A DNA stretch of 39,007 nucleotides from NCBI GenBank assembly GCA_948465965.1, contig CAOJYR010000012.1, positions 1 to 39,007 of the forward strand, written 5' to 3'. The notes under the pieces are model-generated. The model saw nothing but the letters and a program-made list of their open reading frames with translations, had not been told where the DNA came from and made no database searches. Positions 9,631 to 17,246 of the stretch are shown piece after piece. Numbering within the stretch: the first letter of the stretch is position 1; every line of letters starts with the position of its first letter. The position numbers and the translations under genes were made by a program. Source of the DNA: an uncultured Mycoplasmatota bacterium. Its GTDB lineage: Bacteria > Bacillota_I > Bacilli_A > RF39 > UBA660.

Positions 9631-10716
9631 TCGTGGAAAGTTATCATTTACACAGAAATTTTTACACTCTCTCAGATTCTTTTTTATTTTTTCTTTAATT
9701 TTTGCTTTTAACTCCTCTTCTTTCCAATCATAATTTTTATCATCTAGAAAAAATTTCTCTATAATATTCATTCTTAATTTATATAATTTATTACTACATT
9801 TATACTCTTGATAAAGTTTGTTTTCTTCCCAATTTCCATATTTTACTTTTATTAAAGACGATATTAGGGTAATAAGTTCTTTTTTATCTTTGGGTGGCAT
9901 GTTTGAACATAGGATATCTCTTAGTCTTTGCATGCAATTTTGTATTTGTACATAGTTGATTTGTTTTTTTATATTGTCACTCATATCTTTCTTTATGCAT
10001 TTTTCTTCTATTATATCTGATGCTGTAAATATATCTAGAATATTTTCATTTACTCTTTTAAGGTCATTGGCAGTCGTACCATTTAAATTAAAAGTATAGA
10101 AATAATAACTATCTGGAATGGTTACTACCTTCTTTGCGTTTGCTAGTATAGGAATTGTAAATGGATAGTCTTCCCACTTTATATTTTCGGGAAAATGTTG
10201 ATTTTTTATAATATCTTTTCTAAATAATTTATTGGTGGCAGATGGAGTTTCTTTAATTAGATAATTGGAATCTTCCTGTGGAATTATTATTTTTCTATCA
10301 GAAAACGAGGTATTTCTTCCTAAAAATGATATATCTACTCCTCTATATACTCTTTTTACATTTACTCTTGCTACTTGAGAATTTGTTTTTTCACAGGCTA
10401 TATACATTTTTTCTAACATATCTTTAGCAATGTAGTCATCACTATCAATAAAACTAATATATTCCCCTTCAGCTATATTTAGTCCGATATTTCTAGATTT
10501 ACCCGCTCCAAAGTTTTCTTTATTATTTATTACTTTTATTTTGTCTTTATTTTTCCTTTGATACTCCAATAAAATTTTTTCACTGGAATCTTTTGAATTA
10601 TCATTAATTAATATAATCTCTATATTTTTCATATTTTGACTTAAGATACTATCTAGACACTTAGATAGATATTTTTCTGTATTGTATACTGGTACAATAA
10701 TACTTATTTTTTTCAT
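9628..10716 (-). CDS. Family 2 glycosyltransferase with an IS-encoded C-terminus
   Basis: 362-residue GT-A fold glycosyltransferase. The N-terminus is typical (KKISIIVPVYNTEKYLSKCLDSI), with IILINDNSKDSS for nucleotide-sugar binding and the metal-binding FIDSDDYI near residue 92. It lacks transmembrane helices, as do many enzymes of capsule, teichoic acid or glycolipid decoration. The acceptor is unknown. The last 13 codons (about 9631-9669) lie inside the right end of the IS256-type element. Removing the element and one target copy would give an ending of N-I-I-Q-S-Q and a TAG inside the ferredoxin 3' end (8253-8255), so the gene originally converged on and slightly overlapped the ferredoxin gene. 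The catalytic domain is intact. It is the last gene of a probable operon with rluB, 29 bases upstream. Confidence 0.85.
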   Translation of the reverse strand: MKKISIIVPVYNTEKYLSKCLDSILSQNMKNIEIILINDNSKDSSEKILLEYQRKNKDKIKVINNKENFGAGKSRNIGLNIAEGEYISFIDSDDYIAKDMLEKMYIACEKTNSQVARVNVKRVYRGVDISFLGRNTSFSDRKIIIPQEDSNYLIKETPSATNKLFRKDIIKNQHFPENIKWEDYPFTIPILANAKKVVTIPDSYYFYTFNLNGTTANDLKRVNENILDIFTASDIIEEKCIKKDMSDNIKKQINYVQIQNCMQRLRDILCSNMPPKDKKELITLISSLIKVKYGNWEENKLYQEYKCSNKLYKLRMNIIEKFFLDDKNYDWKEEELKAKIKEKIKKNLRECKNFCVNDNFPR

Positions 10717-10745
10717 TTTTTCTACTTCTTCCCCTGAAATTTTGA

Positions 10746-11462
10746 CTATTTCTTTTTTAAATTATATACTTGCGCTATCTCTTTTCTTGTTAATTTTCTA
10801 TATTCTCCTGCGTTTAAATTTTCCAAACTAAAAATGCCTTCTTTTTCTCTTTTTAATTTAATGACAGGATAGCCAACGCTTTCAAACATATTTTTTACTT
10901 GATGATTCTTACCTTCATGTATTGTGATTTGAACAAGGCAGGTATTGGTATTTTTATTTACTTTTTTTAGTTTTACACGAGAAGCTTTTACTTCTATATC
11001 ATTTATTATTACTCCCTCTTTTAACTTGTTAATTGCATCCACCTTAATAATACCCTCTAATTTTGCCATGTATACTTTATCTATTTCATTTTTAGGGTGC
11101 ATTAAAATATTGGCGAATTCTCCATCGTTTGTTAAAAGGAGTGCTCCTGTTGTATCATAGTCAAGTCTTCCTACAGGATAAATTCTTGCCTTAGTTGGAA
11201 TTAAATCAACTACAGTTTTTCTTCCCTTATCATCACTTGTAGTACTCACTACTCCTCTAGGTTTATTTAATAAGTAGTATTCTTTTTCTTCTTTTGCAAT
11301 TAAGATATTATTTACCTCTATTTTGTCTTTGTCACTTACTTTTGTCCCTAGTTCTGTTATTATCTCTCCATTTACTTTTACTTTACCATTTTTTATTAAA
11401 TCTTCCGCTTTTCTACGTGAAGTTATTCCACTAGAAGCTATTACTTTTTGTAATCTTTCCAC
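10746..11462 (-). CDS. rluB: rRNA pseudouridine synthase, RluB/RsuA family
   Basis: 238-residue enzyme that isomerises a specific uridine in rRNA (23S in RluB). An N-terminal S4 RNA-binding domain is clear (ERLQKVIASSGITSRRKAEDLIKNGKVKVNG). The catalytic motif GRLDYDTTGALLLTNDGE contains the nucleophile Asp. Further family blocks are LLNKPRGVVSTTSDDKGR and IHEGKNHQVKNMFESVGYPV. The start is GTG with AGGTGG just upstream. It lies 26 bases after the kinase-like gene and 29 bases before the glycosyltransferase, so the three are probably co-transcribed. RsuA-type proteins are close relatives, but the size and the Bacilli context favour RluB. Confidence 0.9.
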   Translation of the reverse strand: MERLQKVIASSGITSRRKAEDLIKNGKVKVNGEIITELGTKVSDKDKIEVNNILIAKEEKEYYLLNKPRGVVSTTSDDKGRKTVVDLIPTKARIYPVGRLDYDTTGALLLTNDGEFANILMHPKNEIDKVYMAKLEGIIKVDAINKLKEGVIINDIEVKASRVKLKKVNKNTNTCLVQITIHEGKNHQVKNMFESVGYPVIKLKREKEGIFSLENLNAGEYRKLTRKEIAQVYNLKKK

Positions 11463-11488
11463 ATTACCACCTCTATTTTCATTTTACA

Positions 11489-12280
11489 CTATTTTTTTAA
11501 ATTATCAATTAAATATCTTCCATTATATTTCTTTTTAACATTCACCAACTTTTTTATATTTTCCATACCTTTTTCATTAAATATATTATGAAATTGCTTC
11601 ATTTCTACATCCTTTTTTAATCTTCTAATCATATATTCATAATCATAGTGTTCATATAATAGTTCATTTAGTAATAATAAATTGAACATATAATAATCTG
11701 TGTTTTTATCTAATAAACGATTTTCATCTTGAAAATTATAAATGTGTTTATTATACATATCAATAGGATTTTCATCTATTTGTATATTGTCTAAATCACA
11801 AAAACTAATACTTTTATTACGTTTATCTATTAAAATATTATCTGCCTTTACATCACCGTAAACAATACCCATACTATGAAAATACTCTAACTTTTTCTTT
11901 ACTTGCTTTAAAAATTTTATTTTTTCCTCTTTTGGTATAGGCGCAGTTTTATAGGGATAATTTATTTTTTGTGATACCATATCATAACCAACTAACCTGT
12001 TATTACAACTTATTGTATTCTGTATTTTTACATCATTGTCAAAACTTTTTATTTGATATAATTTTTGTAACTTTTTTAATTTGTTTTGAGATACTTTTTC
12101 TACTTCCTCCTGTGTTACAAAAATCATACCAAAATTATCGTAAAATATTTTTCTAACTCTTCTTTTGTTGTCTCCTTTTATTATTAAGCCTTCTGAACCA
12201 TAATCATCATTATTTCTATCTAATCTAATTGCTTCAAGCTCTTCTTCTGTTATTTTTATATCTGGTAAGATTTTTGCCAT
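11489..12280 (-). CDS. Atypical protein-kinase-fold protein
   Basis: 263-residue soluble protein. The second half has kinase-like catalytic signatures: MGIVYGDVKADNILID corresponds to the catalytic loop (Asp and Asn present, the usual His before the Asp replaced by Tyr-Gly), and ISFCDLDNIQID corresponds to the metal-binding DFG region, here Asp-Leu-Asp. The N-lobe is reduced, with no glycine-rich loop that I can see; SEGLIIKGDNKRRVRKIFYD may provide the ATP-binding Lys. It resembles small bacterial Ser/Thr or aminoglycoside-type kinases. The substrate is unknown. It is followed by rluB 26 bases downstream. It is not an EssB-type T7SS pseudokinase because it lacks a membrane segment and keeps both key Asp residues. 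Confidence 0.6.
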   Translation of the reverse strand: MAKILPDIKITEEELEAIRLDRNNDDYGSEGLIIKGDNKRRVRKIFYDNFGMIFVTQEEVEKVSQNKLKKLQKLYQIKSFDNDVKIQNTISCNNRLVGYDMVSQKINYPYKTAPIPKEEKIKFLKQVKKKLEYFHSMGIVYGDVKADNILIDKRNKSISFCDLDNIQIDENPIDMYNKHIYNFQDENRLLDKNTDYYMFNLLLLNELLYEHYDYEYMIRRLKKDVEMKQFHNIFNEKGMENIKKLVNVKKKYNGRYLIDNLKK

Positions 12281-12330
12281 ACAATCACCTGGCTATGTAT
12301 TATAGCATAAACACTAAACAAAATCTAGTT

Positions 12331-12984
12331 TTATTTATTAAGAAATTTATAAATAGTATTTTTAATTTTATCAATTTCTAATCCCATTGCTAAGCAGGTA
12401 TTCCACCCCCTTTTCTTGGCGATGTCTAAATTCTTTTTTGTGTCATCAACAAAAAGAATATTACCTGGATCTATTCTGCATTCTTTTTCTACTACTTCAT
12501 ATATTTTTTCATCTGGCTTGATATATCCTAACTCAAAGGATAGCCAAACATAATCAAATTTACTTAAATTAACTTGGTAATCTAACCTTTCTTTATCTAA
12601 GGAAATTAAGTTTGAAAGGATTGCTATTTTACAATCATTCCTAATACTTAAAATAAAATCTACAACCTCTTTATAATAATGAATCTTTATGTTTTCTCTT
12701 TTATAGATTTCACAAAATTCTTGAAAAGTACAATTTATATTAAACGCATTTTTTACTCTATTAAACCATTTTTCTATATTAATCATGTCATTATATGTTC
12801 CTATACTTCTTCCTAGCTCGTCTATACTGCATGATTCATATTTAGTTATTAATTCATCTAGTTCTAAATCTATATTAAAATAATTCATAATACTTTTTAG
12901 TGATTTATATACATTATATTCATTGTTATTATGACTTTCTATTACTCCTCCCCAATCAAATATTATTAACTTTTCATCATTCAT
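12331..12984 (-). CDS. HAD superfamily hydrolase, subfamily IA
   Basis: Phosphatase-like protein of about 217 residues. Motif I is IIFDWGGVIE, with the nucleophile Asp but Gly where the second Asp normally sits, as also seen in YihX-like members (DLGN). Motif II is ILSNL with the Ser/Asn pair, motif III the Lys in LGYIKPDEKIYE, and motif IV ILFVDDTKKNLD with two Asp residues. A helical cap lies between motifs I and II. Substrates of this subgroup are small phosphorylated metabolites; none can be named here. The reading frame also has an ATG at 12993, but that one overlaps the Shine-Dalgarno AAGGATG; ATG 12984 is better spaced. Confidence 0.8.
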   Translation of the reverse strand: MNDEKLIIFDWGGVIESHNNNEYNVYKSLKSIMNYFNIDLELDELITKYESCSIDELGRSIGTYNDMINIEKWFNRVKNAFNINCTFQEFCEIYKRENIKIHYYKEVVDFILSIRNDCKIAILSNLISLDKERLDYQVNLSKFDYVWLSFELGYIKPDEKIYEVVEKECRIDPGNILFVDDTKKNLDIAKKRGWNTCLAMGLEIDKIKNTIYKFLNK

Positions 12985-13175
12985 ATTAATCATCCTTTTT
13001 ATTTCTAGTACGATATTCTTTGATACCCAACCTTTAAATTATTTAAATATCACTTTTCTTTCATATGCCCTATATTAATTATTATATCATACATTGTATT
13101 AGTTTGATAATATCTTATATCTACTATCATTCCTTTTCTTGGCAAATGTAGATTTTTACATTGATCAATCACAAA

Positions 13176-13200
13176 AAAAGAAGCACTTCCATGCCCCATT
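13176..13200 (-). terminator. Possible terminator of the aminopeptidase gene
   Basis: On the minus strand a short GAAG/CTTC stem within GGAAGTGCTTC is followed by seven T, just after the aminopeptidase stop codon at 13205. The stem is short, so this is tentative. The rest of 12994-13175 shows no gene, only AT-rich spacer and a small AATGTA/TACATT hairpin. Confidence 0.4.
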
Positions 13201-13204
13201 TAGA

Positions 13205-14311
13205 TTATTTTTCATAATTAAGTTGTTTTAATTCATCTAATACAAATTTTCCATCTTTTCTTATTAATACATCATCAAAATAAATTTCTCCTCCACCAAA
13301 GTCTTCTCTTTGGATTAAAACCATATCCCAATGGATACTAGAAATATTACCATTATCACAGTCTGCATAGCATCTTCCTGGAGTAAAATGTAGACTTCCT
13401 AATATTTTTTCATCATACAAAATATCGCCCATTGGATAAAGGATTTGGGGATTAAATCCTAAAGAAAATTCTCCTACATATCTAGCACCTTCATCGGTAT
13501 CAAATATTTCATTTAACTTATCATCATCCTCATCACATGTTGCATGAATAATTTTTCCATCTTTAAAAGTTAGGGAAACATTATTATAAATATTTCCTTG
13601 ATATGGGCTTGGCGTATTATAGGTAATAATTCCATTAACACTTGTCTTAACTGGAGCACTATAAAGTTCTCCATCAGGAATATTTTTTTCTCCTGTACAT
13701 GGTATTGCTGGCATATTTTTTATAGAGAAAGTTATATCCGTTTTTGGTCCTGTAATTCTAACTTTATCTGTTCTTTCCATTAATTCTTTTAACGGTTTGA
13801 TATCCTCACTCATTTTTCGATAGTCAATCGTCATAACATCCAAAGCAAATTCATTAAAATTAGTTGTTGGCATTTTCGCTTTATAGGCGTCTACATTTGA
13901 TGGGTAATTTAGAAGTACCCAGTCTCTTTCATTGATTCTAATATCATCTTCTTCTTGTGTTGCGGCCCCTAAATTTTTGGTCATTTCCTTTGGAGTGTTT
14001 TTGGTTTCATAATCATTATAAGTATACCTAATAGAAATAAAGGCATCAAAAATATCAACATCTAACCTTTTCTTTTCTTTTAAAACCTTTATTCTTTCAT
14101 TTGTATTTGTATCTCCTAATAATGCCACTAGCTTTGGGTCATATTGATCCAAAAATACCACAGCTTTTACTTTCTTTGCTTCTTTTATTATCTCTTCTAC
14201 TAAGGGGTTTGCTTCCTTTGCAAAAGAAATATTGACTTTGCTATTTTCCTTTAAATGTAGGGAGTAATTTACAATCGTTTTCGCTAAAGTATTTAACTTT
14301 TCTGTATTCAT
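13205..14311 (-). CDS. M29 family aminopeptidase (AmpS/thermophilic type)
   Basis: 368-residue metallo-aminopeptidase that removes N-terminal residues from peptides in the cytoplasm, with two metal ions bound by Glu, His and Asp side chains. Family motifs are visible: CTGEKNIPDGELYSAP (first Glu ligands), GARYVGEFSLGFNP, GSLHFTPGRCYADC and ISSIHWDMVL with the HWD ligands. A longer frame begins at ATG 14338, but the second ATG at 14311 has AGGTGA five bases upstream and starts at the usual family position. The gene is divergent from the small Tyr/Asn-rich gene, with only 54 bases between starts. Length is normal for the family. Confidence 0.9.
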   Translation of the reverse strand: MNTEKLNTLAKTIVNYSLHLKENSKVNISFAKEANPLVEEIIKEAKKVKAVVFLDQYDPKLVALLGDTNTNERIKVLKEKKRLDVDIFDAFISIRYTYNDYETKNTPKEMTKNLGAATQEEDDIRINERDWVLLNYPSNVDAYKAKMPTTNFNEFALDVMTIDYRKMSEDIKPLKELMERTDKVRITGPKTDITFSIKNMPAIPCTGEKNIPDGELYSAPVKTSVNGIITYNTPSPYQGNIYNNVSLTFKDGKIIHATCDEDDDKLNEIFDTDEGARYVGEFSLGFNPQILYPMGDILYDEKILGSLHFTPGRCYADCDNGNISSIHWDMVLIQREDFGGGEIYFDDVLIRKDGKFVLDELKQLNYEK

Positions 14312-14365
14312 TTTGTCACCTATTCTTTCTATATTCATAAAATACTACAAAGGAGTGAGTTGTTT

Positions 14366-14701
14366 ATGTATTCTCACAGTTATATTATGCCAAATAATTC
14401 AAGTTCAATGTATAGAAATGATAATGATATTGTAAATTATAACAGTTATCCTTATTCAACAACTACTGGAAGCTATCCTTATACAGATAGTAGCGATGAA
14501 AGGTTTTTCTTAGCTCCATTCTTATTTGGTGGTCTTGCGGGAACTGCACTTGGTTATGGAATTGCTAATAACAATCAAATCAATGGTCATAATGGTGGAT
14601 GTTGTCAAACTTTCTATCAACCAATGTATCAACCTATGTATCCAATGCCATATCCAGTTAATAGTAACACTACTACTAATAGTAATAATTTCTTCTATTA
14701 A
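14366..14701 (+). CDS. Small Tyr/Asn/Pro-rich protein, possible spore-coat or surface protein
   Basis: 111-residue low-complexity protein, rich in Tyr, Asn, Ser and Pro. The N-terminus is YSHSYIMPNNSSSMYRND; a central Gly-rich hydrophobic patch (LAPFLFGGLAGTALGYGIA) is followed by GGCCQTFYQPMYQPMYPMPYP with a tandem Q-P-M-Y repeat. Such composition is common in spore-coat and inner-coat proteins, but no family is recognised. ATG 14366 follows AGGAG by ten bases; TTG 14360 in the same frame is too close to it. The sequence upstream has a CATAAAATA box at 14336-14344 with AC 16 bases earlier, resembling a mother-cell sigma-K promoter, although this would leave a very short leader. A terminator follows. 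Confidence 0.6.
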   Translation: MYSHSYIMPNNSSSMYRNDNDIVNYNSYPYSTTTGSYPYTDSSDERFFLAPFLFGGLAGTALGYGIANNNQINGHNGGCCQTFYQPMYQPMYPMPYPVNSNTTTNSNNFFY

Positions 14702-14720
14702 AAGTCTTAGGACTTTTTTT
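14700..14720 (+). terminator. Rho-independent terminator after the Tyr/Asn-rich gene
   Basis: AAAGTC-TTAG-GACTTT stem-loop followed by a T run, directly after the stop codon. It lies at the end of the convergent histidine kinase gene and may serve only the plus strand. Confidence 0.65.
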
Positions 14721-15957
14721 ATTTTATCGGAAGTTTTATTGTTACTGTTGTTCCCTTTCCAAGTGATGATTTATAATTTATCGTTCCATTGTGTAATTCT
14801 ATAATTTCTTTAGATAAAGCTACACCTAGTCCTGTTCCATGTTCTTTGGTTGTATAAAATATATCAGAAATTCTTGCTAGTGTTTCTTTACTCATTCCAA
14901 TACCTGTATCTTTAACAATAATTTTTATAAACTTTTTTGTTGGCTTTACATCTAAAGTTAAATTCATTTTTTCTGTTTCTTTTTTTGCTTCTATGGCGTT
15001 TTTTAATATATTTATTAATACTTGTTTCATTCTGTTGTAATCTAGATTAATATATAGTTCGTCTGGCATATTAAAATTGAAATCTATTTTATTTCTTCTT
15101 AATAATGGAGACATAGTCTCTTCTATTTCTTCTAATAAAAATGTTAAATCAACCATATCTTTTTCAATCTTTAATTTTCCATAGTCAGAGAAATCATTAA
15201 TAATAGTTAGGGTTCTTTCTATTTCACTTTTTATTATAGGAATATATTTTTCTAACTTTTCTCTATCCTTATAATCAATCATTTCTAAATATCCCTTACA
15301 TACCGCTATAGGATTTTTTATTTCGTGTGTTATTTTAAATAGAGATAGTTTTAAGGATTTTTGTTTATCTAGCTCTTTTATAACATTGCTTAACTCTATC
15401 ATACTATCCCCTTTCTTAATTAATGATAGAATTATATTGGTACTATAAATGAATATTATTAGTAAACTAATTAATGAAAGGCAACTTATTGCTATGTTTT
15501 TATTAGGGCTAATCATAAATAATAGTTCAAATGATAAGATAAAACTTTTTATAGAAATAAAGATATTCATAAAAGTATTCGTGTGTACTTTTTTCCTTTT
15601 TACGATTATATATATATAAAAGTATAGTGTATATTCTATTAATGTATAATATATAGATATATTTAAAAATATTTTATTGTAATATATTAAAACAAGTGAT
15701 ATTAGAATTGCGACTTTTTTTCTGTCTTTTAAATAGGCTATTAGTAATGGAATATTAATAAATAGTAATATAGATAAAGTATATTTAGTGCTTCCATAGC
15801 GGATTATTAAAAATAATGATGTAAAAATAGTAAAGTCTAAGTAAATATTTTTTTCTTCTTTATGGAATGTATTTATATAGGATATATAAATAGTATATAG
15901 TGTTAAAGGAAAGAAAAGAAAAACTATATTTATAATTACTCCATCTATGATAGACAT
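14719..15957 (-). CDS. Membrane sensor histidine kinase, KinB-like
   Basis: 412-residue sensor kinase. The N-terminal 175 residues form about six hydrophobic segments with short loops and no large extracellular domain, as in KinB-type sporulation kinases. The H-box is FKITHEIKNPIAVCKGYLEM with the phospho-acceptor His at position 211. It is followed by the N-box NILKNAIEAKKE, the G1 box VKDTGIGMSKE and the G2 box TKEHGTGLGVALSKEIIE. The H-box sequence resembles the KinA/KinB group that feeds the Spo0A phosphorelay. No response regulator is adjacent, which fits an orphan sporulation kinase. ATG 15957 is preceded by AGGTGAT; ATG 15963 is too close to it. The exact pathway is an inference. Confidence 0.8.
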   Translation of the reverse strand: MSIIDGVIINIVFLFFPLTLYTIYISYINTFHKEEKNIYLDFTIFTSLFLIIRYGSTKYTLSILLFINIPLLIAYLKDRKKVAILISLVLIYYNKIFLNISIYYTLIEYTLYFYIYIIVKRKKVHTNTFMNIFISIKSFILSFELLFMISPNKNIAISCLSLISLLIIFIYSTNIILSLIKKGDSMIELSNVIKELDKQKSLKLSLFKITHEIKNPIAVCKGYLEMIDYKDREKLEKYIPIIKSEIERTLTIINDFSDYGKLKIEKDMVDLTFLLEEIEETMSPLLRRNKIDFNFNMPDELYINLDYNRMKQVLINILKNAIEAKKETEKMNLTLDVKPTKKFIKIIVKDTGIGMSKETLARISDIFYTTKEHGTGLGVALSKEIIELHNGTINYKSSLGKGTTVTIKLPIK

Positions 15958-16029
15958 ATTCATCACCTAGTATAATTTTAGGCTTTTTATTTGTCATAAT
16001 TTGTCGAAAAATGAAATATTTTGTAAAAA

Positions 16030-16059
16030 AGAAAAGAAAAAAGTAATTTATATTACTTT
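16030..16059 (-). terminator. Terminator of the Nudix gene
   Basis: On the minus strand AAAGTAAT-ATAA-ATTACTTT is followed by TTTTCTTTT. It lies 14 bases after the Nudix stop codon. Confidence 0.65.
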
Positions 16060-16073
16060 TACCATTGTTTATT

Positions 16074-16466
16074 TTACATTAAATTTCTTTTTATTAATTC
16101 GGGAATTACATATTCTCCTAAAATACTGCCAACCTTTATACCTTCTTGTGCATAATTTTTGTCAATCCAAATTGCTTCTTTAATTTCGTTGTTACAGATG
16201 ATTTTTCCTTTTGTTTTTACAAGATATGCCTGAACATGGATTTTTTTGTCGGAAAAGCAAGCTATGTCATCATAACCACCAATAAATTCTGCTTCTATTA
16301 GTTCAACACTTAACTCTTCCATTAGTTCCCTTTTCAATGTTTCAAAATCTGTTTCCTGCCCTTCCCTTTTTCCACCAGGGATAATACATTCTTCTTTCTT
16401 GTTTTTCTTTCTTTGTACTAATATTTTTTTATCTTTTAATATAATTCCGCCAACTTTGTCAATCAT
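16074..16466 (-). CDS. Nudix hydrolase
   Basis: 130-residue Nudix enzyme that hydrolyses a nucleoside diphosphate linked to another moiety. The Nudix box is complete from GGKREGQETDFETLKRELME onward (G-x5-E-x7-RE-L-x-EE), ending in LSV where a Gly is more common. It is preceded by ECIIPGG, and the N-terminal strand IILKDKKILVQRKK matches the family start. Length is standard for single-domain members. The start ATG follows AAAGGAG. The substrate cannot be inferred from sequence; MutT-like or ADP-sugar activity are both possible. Monocistronic between two terminators. Confidence 0.88.
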   Translation of the reverse strand: MIDKVGGIILKDKKILVQRKKNKKEECIIPGGKREGQETDFETLKRELMEELSVELIEAEFIGGYDDIACFSDKKIHVQAYLVKTKGKIICNNEIKEAIWIDKNYAQEGIKVGSILGEYVIPELIKRNLM

Positions 16467-16490
16467 CTATACTTCTCCTTTTCGTTCACT

Positions 16491-16515
16491 ATTAAAATAA
16501 CGATAAAAATTATCG
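16491..16515 (-). terminator. Terminator after the PTS IIB-like gene
   Basis: CGATAA-AAA-TTATCG hairpin (16501-16515) right after the stop codon, followed on the minus strand by TTATTTTAAT. Confidence 0.6.
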
Positions 16516-16821
16516 CTACTTTAACTCATCAATGTACTTTTTTAATTGTTTGGAATCAGGGCCTAAGATAATTTTTAGTTGATTATCTATTTCAACAATA
16601 CCTTTAGCACCCAATTTTTGAATTCCTTCTTTGTTCGCTTTACTAACGTCTTTTAAAGTTACTTTGAATCTTGATAGATTTGTTTCTGTATCAATAATAT
16701 TATCTTTTCCTCCAAGTAGTTCTACTAATCTATTGAAGTCTAATTGGGCACCTTTTTTCGTAGCCTTTAATATTGCTAATAATATTATGATTAAGATAAC
16801 TATAATAATTAAATATTCCAT
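16516..16821 (-). CDS. Membrane-anchored PTS EIIB-like domain lacking the phospho-cysteine
   Basis: 101-residue protein with an N-terminal membrane helix (EYLIIIVILIIILLAIL) and a domain that matches the glucose-family IIB fold: LVELLGGKDNIIDTETNL, SRFKVTLKDVSKANKEG and KLGAKGIVEIDNQLKIILGP. In real IIB domains the cysteine of the C-x-T-R motif carries the phosphate. Here the corresponding stretch reads N-L-S-R, so phosphotransfer is not expected, and there is no IIA or IIC domain. ATG 16821 is chosen because GGTGA precedes it and a TATAAT box (16843-16838) lies just upstream; a longer reading from 16887 would start upstream of that promoter. Probably a regulatory or structural relic. Confidence 0.7.
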   Translation of the reverse strand: MEYLIIIVILIIILLAILKATKKGAQLDFNRLVELLGGKDNIIDTETNLSRFKVTLKDVSKANKEGIQKLGAKGIVEIDNQLKIILGPDSKQLKKYIDELK

Positions 16822-16837
16822 TTTATTCACCATTATC

Positions 16838-16843
16838 ATTATA
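16838..16843 (-). promoter_or_regulatory. -10 element of the IIB-like gene
   Basis: TATAAT on the minus strand, between the terminator of the upstream T7SS operon and the start at 16821. No clear -35 was found. Confidence 0.4.
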
Positions 16844-16854
16844 CTATAGTTTAA

Positions 16855-16884
16855 GAAAAAAAGAAAGATTTCTTTACAATCTTT
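16855..16884 (-). terminator. Terminator of the first T7SS operon
   Basis: On the minus strand AAAGATT pairs with AATCTTT (16884-16864), followed by CTTTTTTTC. The DUF4176 stop codon (16874-16876) lies in the loop, so termination is immediate. Confidence 0.7.
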
Positions 16885-17230
16885 CAATTTCTTCGATTTT
16901 AGACTTTTCTATAGTTTCGTTTTCTATATTTTCTTCCTCGTCGTCATCTTCATACATTTCAGTTAAGGTTTCCGTTAATTTTGTTTTAAATTCTTTTTGT
17001 TCTTTATCCTCATAACCTATAAATAGAACTTCTTGTATTTGGTCCTGATCAAATACATAATTTTCATCAGATGAAAGTACTCCTTCTGGATATATACAAC
17101 CACAGTAGTCATATACTTCTTCTGGTGAATCCTCAGATATTATACAAAATCCTGTGATCATTAATTTTTTTGTACCCTCTTCCAATAGTACTACTGATCC
17201 TATTGGTAAAAAATCTGTTGTCATTTCCAT
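16874..17230 (-). CDS. DUF4176 domain protein of the T7SS cluster
   Basis: 118-residue protein. Residues 7-75 match DUF4176: LPIGSVVLLEEGTKKLMITG, then YDYCGCIYPEGVLSSDENYVF and IQEVLFIGYED. DUF4176 genes are regularly found among LXG/WXG effector clusters of Firmicutes, where they are thought to act as accessory factors. The family has no established biochemical role. The C-terminal 40 residues are acidic and probably unstructured (YEDDDEEENIENETIE). The start ATG has AAGGG upstream and lies 16 bases after the stop of the 508-residue gene. It is the last gene of its operon, with a terminator overlapping the stop codon. The domain link supports reading 16.9-20.0 kb as T7SS-related even though it is 10 kb from essC. 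Confidence 0.82.
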   Translation of the reverse strand: MEMTTDFLPIGSVVLLEEGTKKLMITGFCIISEDSPEEVYDYCGCIYPEGVLSSDENYVFDQDQIQEVLFIGYEDKEQKEFKTKLTETLTEMYEDDDEEENIENETIEKSKIEEIERL

Positions 17231-17246
17231 TTTATTTTTCCCTTTC

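Larger units (their letters stand above)
8282..9671 (+). mobile_element. IS256-family insertion sequence (about 1.39 kb)
   Basis: The element carries one transposase gene. Its ends are imperfect inverted repeats of about 40 bases: the left end reads GAGTCTGTAAAT...TGTGTAAAT...CTTTCCA from 8282, and the complement of the right end reads GAGAGTGTAAA...TGTGTAAAT...CTTTCCA from 9671. The hexamer TCAGAT flanks both sides (8273-8278 and 9672-9677) and is probably part of the target duplication. The family usually makes 8-9 bp, so the exact boundaries are uncertain by a few bases. The right end lies inside the reading frame of the neighbouring glycosyltransferase gene. Confidence 0.8.

Noticed and set aside
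11489-12280. Kinase-like protein as the missing EssB (YukC)
   Set aside because: It has no transmembrane segment or extracellular domain, keeps catalytic Asp residues, and lies 18 kb from essC next to rluB.
12994-13204. Possible riboswitch or small RNA between the HAD and aminopeptidase genes
   Set aside because: Only short AT-rich stems and a weak terminator are visible; no conserved riboswitch core or tRNA-like fold could be made out.
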